In this document: positions 21,276-25,518 of the stretch, in pieces | Numbering within the stretch: the first letter of the stretch is position 1 | Layout of the letters: each line of letters begins with the position of its first letter | NCBI GenBank assembly: GCA_946496115.1 | Contig: CAMMFK010000009.1 | Coordinates: 1-25,518 of the forward strand | Length of the DNA: 25,518 bases | DNA from: an uncultured Clostridium sp. | GTDB lineage: Bacteria > Bacillota > Clostridia > TANB77 > CAG-508 | Direction of reading: 5' to 3' | The notes under the pieces: generated by a model | Database searches by the model: none | The model's input: only the letters and a program-made list of their open reading frames with translations | Told to the model about the DNA's origin: nothing | Translations under genes and position numbers: made by a program

Positions 21276-23468
21276 CTATTTCTTACGTTTTACATCATAC
21301 ACACTATCTATTTTTCCCAATTCTCTTTGAGCTTTAGTTAAATCTTCTATATCCTTAACTTCCAAAGTAAGCTCAACTGTTGCAATTTTTTCCTTACTAG
21401 CTTTTGCAGAGACAGCAACCAATCTTGTATTTGTGTTTCCAATTACTTTTATAACATCTGCTAATAGTCCTTCTCTATCATTTGCAAATGCTGTTATATC
21501 AACATTATAAGATGATTCTTTCTTTTCATCCCAGTAAACATCTATAATTCTGCCTTCATCTTCAAGCAAATCTTTTACATTTTTACAATCTTTACGGTGT
21601 ACTGTTACTCCTCTACCTCTTGTAATATATCCTATTATTTCATCTCCTGGTACTGGATTACAGCATTTAGAAAGTCTTACTAAGCAATTATCTATTCCCT
21701 TTACTATAATACCAGCTTTTGAAGACTTAGCTTTAGGAGCAGATTGTAATTCTACAATTTTTTCCTCAACATTTTCCTCTTCATGAAACTTTCTATATTC
21801 TTCTAGAGTTCTGGTTATTATTTTATTTGCAGTAATTGAGCCAAATCCAACTGCTGCATACATGTCATCTAAAGTCTTAAATCCATATCTTTGAAGAGCT
21901 GGCAAGTAATACTTTTGCACAAATAAATCTTCTTCTGCCAATTCAATTCTTTTAATTTCTTTTTCTATTAAATCTTTACCTTTAGCAATATTTTGCTGTT
22001 TTTCATGTTTCTTAAACCATTGTTGAATTTTAGTTTTTGCAGATGTGCTCTGTACAAATTTTAGCCAGTCTCTACTTGGTCCTTTGCTATTATCATTTGT
22101 AATTATCTCAACAATATCTCCACTATTTAATTTTGTTACAATTGGCATCATCTTGCTGTTGATTTTACACCCAACCATTTTGTTTCCAACTTCTGCATGT
22201 ATCATATATGCAAAGTCTATTGGTGTACTTCCTTTTGGTAATGTTTTTATTTCACCTTTTGGAGTAAATACATATACTTCATCCTCAAATAACTCTGTTT
22301 TCAGAGTCTTTAAGAATTCTTGAGGATCTTGCATATCTTTTTGCCATTCTAAGCTTTCTCTTATCCAAGCTAACTTATCATCTGTGACAACAACATTTGT
22401 CTTTTTACCTTTTAAAAATCCTGATTCTTTATATGCCCAGTGTGCTGCAATACCAAATTCAGCAATTCTATGCATATTGTATGTTCTTATTTGTACTTCA
22501 AAAGGTGTTCCATTTGGTCCAATTAATGTTGTATGAAGTGATTGATACATATTAGGCTTTGGAACCGCAATATAATCTTTAAATCTTCCTGGCATAGGTG
22601 TATAAAGTTCATGAACAACGCCTAAAGCTGCATAACAATCTTTCACAGAATTTACTAATATTCTTAAGGCAAATAAATCGTAAATTTGATCTAAAGTTTT
22701 ATTATCCCTTTTCATTTTTCTATAAATAGAATATAAATGTTTTGCTCTACCAGTAATTTCACCTTCAATTTTTTCTTTTTTTAAATTAACTTTTATTTCT
22801 TCTTTTATTTCATCAATAAATTTAAGTCTTTCTTCTCTTTTTTTATCAATACCTTGTGCGATTTCTCTAAATTCTTCTGGGTACAGATATTTAAAAGCTA
22901 AATCTTCAAGTTCCCATTTTAAAGAATATACACCAAGTCTATTTGCAAGTGGAGCATACAAATCCATGGTTTCTCTTGCATTTGCGATTTGCCTATCTCT
23001 TGTTAAAAACTTAAGAGTTCTCATATTGTGTAATCTATCTGCTAATTTTATAAGTATTACTCTTATATCTTTACCCATTGCAAGAAACATTTTTCTATAA
23101 TTTTCAACCTGTTGCTCTTCTGCACTTACATAATTAATCTTTCCAAGTTTAGTAACACCATTTACCATTTCAGCAATTTCTGGGCTAAAATCTTTTGAAA
23201 TATCTTCAATTGTAACATCTGTGTCTTCTGCCAAATCATGCATTAAAGCTGCACAAATTGTAGCATCATCCAGTCCTAGAGTAGAAAGTATATATGCCAC
23301 TTGAATTGGATGTATAATATAAGGCTCTCCAGATTTACGTTTTTGATCACCATGATGAGCCACAGCATAATTGTAAGCTTTCATTATTAACTTTGAATCT
23401 GATTTTCTATTATGTTTTTTTGTTTCATTTATTACATCTTTTATTGTAACCTCTTTTACTTCTGACAT
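21276..23468 (-). CDS. rel: Bifunctional (p)ppGpp synthetase/hydrolase Rel
   Basis: This enzyme makes and degrades the alarmone (p)ppGpp in the stringent response, on or near the ribosome. The start at 23468 follows AAGGGGG with a 5-nt spacer; the frame extends 10 codons further, into the stem of the GC-core element. The 730 residues comprise a hydrolase HD domain with His53, His77-Asp78, the Glu81-Asp82 pair (HDLAEDT) and Asp144 (KLADRLHNM), all intact. The synthetase domain has the RFKDYI loop (295-300, the RXKD form of bifunctional enzymes), EVQIRT and EFGIAAHWAYK. TGS (about 392-455), a helical/zinc-finger region with CCNPVPGD, and a C-terminal ACT domain (about 655-730) follow. It lies downstream of recJ. 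Confidence 0.97.
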   Translation of the reverse strand: MSEVKEVTIKDVINETKKHNRKSDSKLIMKAYNYAVAHHGDQKRKSGEPYIIHPIQVAYILSTLGLDDATICAALMHDLAEDTDVTIEDISKDFSPEIAEMVNGVTKLGKINYVSAEEQQVENYRKMFLAMGKDIRVILIKLADRLHNMRTLKFLTRDRQIANARETMDLYAPLANRLGVYSLKWELEDLAFKYLYPEEFREIAQGIDKKREERLKFIDEIKEEIKVNLKKEKIEGEITGRAKHLYSIYRKMKRDNKTLDQIYDLFALRILVNSVKDCYAALGVVHELYTPMPGRFKDYIAVPKPNMYQSLHTTLIGPNGTPFEVQIRTYNMHRIAEFGIAAHWAYKESGFLKGKKTNVVVTDDKLAWIRESLEWQKDMQDPQEFLKTLKTELFEDEVYVFTPKGEIKTLPKGSTPIDFAYMIHAEVGNKMVGCKINSKMMPIVTKLNSGDIVEIITNDNSKGPSRDWLKFVQSTSAKTKIQQWFKKHEKQQNIAKGKDLIEKEIKRIELAEEDLFVQKYYLPALQRYGFKTLDDMYAAVGFGSITANKIITRTLEEYRKFHEEENVEEKIVELQSAPKAKSSKAGIIVKGIDNCLVRLSKCCNPVPGDEIIGYITRGRGVTVHRKDCKNVKDLLEDEGRIIDVYWDEKKESSYNVDITAFANDREGLLADVIKVIGNTNTRLVAVSAKASKEKIATVELTLEVKDIEDLTKAQRELGKIDSVYDVKRKK

Positions 23469-23484
23469 ATATACCCCCTTACCT

Positions 23485-23594
23485 GTCGAAATATACATTC
23501 TTTCCTATTTTACGGCGGAACCACCGCCGCCCGCTTTCGCTCCGCTCCGAAGTCGCCTACGCTCAGCTAAAATATCAAGAACATATATTTCGAC
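23485..23594 (-). repeat. GC-core hairpin element, copy B
   Basis: On the minus strand GTCGAAATATATGTTCTT (23577-23594) pairs over 18 bp with AAGAATGTATATTTCGAC (23485-23502), including two G-U wobbles. An inner TATTTTA/TAAAATA stem and a CGGCGG-TGGTT-CCGCCG hairpin follow. The core at 23538-23565 matches copy A (6112-6139) at 24 of 28 positions. The stem begins 1 nt after the recJ stop codon and ends 16 nt before the rel start, so it fills nearly the whole recJ-rel gap. An effect on processing, stability or read-through between the two genes is inferred. Confidence 0.85.
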
Positions 23595-23595
23595 T

Positions 23596-25275
23596 TTAAA
23601 TACTAGTCCTCATATCTTTTAGAGTTATCTGCACATTTTCCAAGTCTTTATACCTATTTACACTTATGTTTCCAACAATATCTACTTTATCTCCAATTTG
23701 ATACTTTTCTGCTAAATCTCCCATGCTAAATCCAATTGCGTCAATATAATTATTGCCATCTATTAAGACTAATTTCAAATGTTTCCCCTCAGATAAAGTT
23801 CTAATCGATATGATTTTTAAATTTTTATATAACACAATTGGCATACTATTGCTTTCACCAAATGGTTCTAATAAAGAAATTTTATCTATTCCAGAAATAC
23901 TTATATCTGATGAATTTATTTCTTCATCAATCAAAAGCTCTGGTTCTAAGTTTTCTATGTTTTTTGTTTTTGCATATTCTATGATTGCTTTTTTAAAAGG
24001 TTCAAAGTCTTTAGTTTTTAAACTTAGTCCTATTGCCATACTATGTCCACCGCAAGCTGTTAAGTAATCTTTGCAATTATATACTGCTTCATGTAAGTCA
24101 AATCCTGGTATACTCCTACCAGATCCTTTTGAGTTTTCTCCTTCAAAACAAACTAGTATACTTGGTTTATATGTAATATCTGTTACTTTTGATGACACAA
24201 TTCCTATGACACCATGATGCCATCCTTCTTTTCCAAGTACAATGCAAGGCTCATCTTTTTCTTTAGAAATTAATTCTAGAGCTTCATTATATATATTTTT
24301 TTCAATCTCTTGTCTTTGTCTATTATATTCCTCTAACTTAATTGCTAAATTTCTAGCTTCAATTGGGTCATTTGTTAAAAACAAATTTAATGCATCTTCT
24401 TGATGTCCCATTCTGCCACATGCATTGATTCTTGGAGAAATTCCAAAAGAAACAAATGTAGAGTCTATTTTTTTAACACCTATCATACTTATTAAAGTTT
24501 TTAGTCCAATATTTTTTGTAACTGCTACTAACATTAAACCTAATTTTGCAATAACTCTATTTTCATCGATTAATGGCACTATATCTGAAATTGTTCCTAT
24601 ACATGCTATATCTATATATTTTAGCCATTCATTCTCATTTAAGTTTAGCTTAATGCTTAATGCCTGATTTAACTTGAAAGCTACTCCGCAACCTGCTAAC
24701 CCATTAAAAGGATATTCATTATCTTTTCTTTTAGCATCTACAACTGCTGTAGCCTTTGGCAACTCTTCTGGCACTTCGTGATGGTCTGTTATTATAACAT
24801 CTATTCCTAAGCTTTTTGCAAGCTCAACCTCTTTTACTGCTGTTATACCACAATCAACTGTAATCATTAAGTTATAGCCCTCGTTTGCAATCTCTTTAAT
24901 AGCTTCTTCATTTAGTCCATATCCTTCATCTAATCTATTTGGAATATATGTGCCTACCTCAATGCCTCTATCTCCAAAAAATCTTTTTAAAATTGTTGTA
25001 CTTGTAATTCCATCTGCATCATAGTCACCATATATAACTATTTTCTCCTTGTTTTCCATCGCTTTTAAGATTCTATCTACTGCCTTTTCCATATCTGGCA
25101 ATTTAAATGGATTATGAAAATCTTTTCTTGTTGGGTTTAAAAATATTTCTACTTCTCTATCAGTTAAATTCTTTTCTGCTAGTTTTTGTGCAACTATATA
25201 TGTTAGATTAAATTTCTTAGATATATCTGATATTCTATTCTCATTATTTTGTTTAAGCTTCCATTTTTTATTCAT
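23596..25275 (-). CDS. recJ: Single-stranded-DNA-specific 5'-3' exonuclease RecJ
   Basis: RecJ degrades single-stranded DNA 5' to 3' in recombination and mismatch or base-excision repair. The 559 residues contain the DHH phosphoesterase motifs: IYGDYDADG (81-89), TVDCGI (139-144) and TDHHEVP (163-169). A DHHA1 domain with GWHHGVIGIVSSKV and CGGHSMAIGLS follows, and then a C-terminal OB-like domain (ending NVQITLKDMRTSI). All expected metal ligands are present. The start at 25275 follows GAGGAA with a 7-nt spacer. It heads the recJ-rel-hydrolase-hisS cluster and has a candidate promoter at 25386-25414. A structured hairpin element directly follows its stop. Confidence 0.96.
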   Translation of the reverse strand: MNKKWKLKQNNENRISDISKKFNLTYIVAQKLAEKNLTDREVEIFLNPTRKDFHNPFKLPDMEKAVDRILKAMENKEKIVIYGDYDADGITSTTILKRFFGDRGIEVGTYIPNRLDEGYGLNEEAIKEIANEGYNLMITVDCGITAVKEVELAKSLGIDVIITDHHEVPEELPKATAVVDAKRKDNEYPFNGLAGCGVAFKLNQALSIKLNLNENEWLKYIDIACIGTISDIVPLIDENRVIAKLGLMLVAVTKNIGLKTLISMIGVKKIDSTFVSFGISPRINACGRMGHQEDALNLFLTNDPIEARNLAIKLEEYNRQRQEIEKNIYNEALELISKEKDEPCIVLGKEGWHHGVIGIVSSKVTDITYKPSILVCFEGENSKGSGRSIPGFDLHEAVYNCKDYLTACGGHSMAIGLSLKTKDFEPFKKAIIEYAKTKNIENLEPELLIDEEINSSDISISGIDKISLLEPFGESNSMPIVLYKNLKIISIRTLSEGKHLKLVLIDGNNYIDAIGFSMGDLAEKYQIGDKVDIVGNISVNRYKDLENVQITLKDMRTSI

Positions 25276-25337
25276 TAAAAAATTCCTCTCTATATGCTTC
25301 TCTCCTTTTAATAAATTTTATCCATAAAATTTATTTT

Positions 25338-25375
25338 AACAGTAGCCTTATCTCTTGGCTACTGTTTTCTTTTTT
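25338..25375 (+). terminator. Intrinsic terminator in plus orientation, inside the recJ leader
   Basis: AACAGTAGCC (25338-25347) and GGCTACTGTT (25357-25366) form a perfect 10-bp stem with a 9-nt loop. On the plus strand it is followed by TTTTCTTTTTT, the form of a strong intrinsic terminator. No plus-strand gene precedes it nearby. On the minus strand it would be a leader hairpin of recJ. A second, AT-only palindrome (AATAAATTTTA/TAAAATTTATT, 25310-25335) lies next to it. Confidence 0.6.
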
Positions 25376-25385
25376 CATTATACAT

Positions 25386-25414
25386 ATTTTACCTCATTTA
25401 TGAATATTTTTCAA
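25386..25414 (-). promoter_or_regulatory. Candidate promoter of the recJ cluster
   Basis: On the minus strand TTGAAA (25409-25414) and TAAAAT (25386-25391) are separated by 17 nt, giving a leader of about 100 nt that contains the two palindromes at 25310-25366. The rest of the right edge (25415-25518) holds nothing I can assign. Confidence 0.55.
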
Positions 25415-25518
25415 TGGATAACTAAAAATTTTACGTTAGGTGCTCATTTTACATTTCGGATGGTTTTTTGAAAATAATTTCTAATTGGAATGCTCTTTTT
25501 GGCCAATTTTTTTAATTT

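Noticed and set aside
25427..25439. AAAATTTTACGTT as a second copy of the 5319-5380 palindrome
   Set aside because: Only 13 AT-rich bases match and the GC-rich arms are absent, so chance is likely.
25444..25518. Possible C-terminus of a minus-strand gene running in from the right edge (24 codons, containing SIPIRNYFQKTIRNVK)
   Set aside because: Too short to recognise in AT-rich DNA, and no terminator follows its stop before the recJ promoter; left unassigned.

Overview
The window is very AT-rich chromosomal DNA from a low-GC Gram-positive bacterium, most likely a member of the Clostridia. The evidence is strong AGGAGG-type ribosome binding sites, sigma-A promoters close to TTGACA-17-TATAAT, a glmS ribozyme ahead of glmS, a MurT/GatD pair for lipid II amidation, a RXKD-type bifunctional Rel protein, and a BofA/YaaL pair that points to an endospore former. 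Apart from the gene cut by the left edge and two GC-richer orphan genes, the coding content is housekeeping.

Left part (1-6053): an Rpn-type PD-(D/E)XK nuclease gene runs off the left edge (minus). Divergent from it is glmS with a promoter and a complete glmS ribozyme in its leader. A bidirectional terminator separates glmS from an orphan two-helix membrane protein (minus). The yaaL-bofA pair (minus) follows, divergent from serS, then a nested palindromic repeat and engB (plus).

Middle (6054-15690, all minus): dapB behind an HD-domain gene, eno, ylmH placed just downstream of a tRNA-Gln(CUG), an orphan protein with a Cys-rich knuckle, an ABC ATPase-permease fusion, a PflA-like radical SAM protein that may be leaderless, and a membrane-anchored Lcl/DUF1566-type surface protein whose leader carries a tiny ORF and a strong hairpin.

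Right part (15690-25518): a divergent acyl-ACP thioesterase gene (plus), then a long minus-strand cluster read in the order recJ, rel, metallo-beta-lactamase-fold hydrolase (frameshifted here), hisS, murT, gatD. This joins DNA repair, the stringent response, a synthetase and peptidoglycan amidation.

The most unusual signal is a pair of large hairpin elements (6078-6207 and 23485-23594). They share a GC-rich 28-nt core (24 of 28 identical) and AT-rich 18-bp terminal stems. The stem sequences differ between the copies by compensatory changes, so base pairing is what has been conserved. Each copy lies just 3' of a gene in the same orientation. They look like two copies of a dispersed structured element that I do not recognise.
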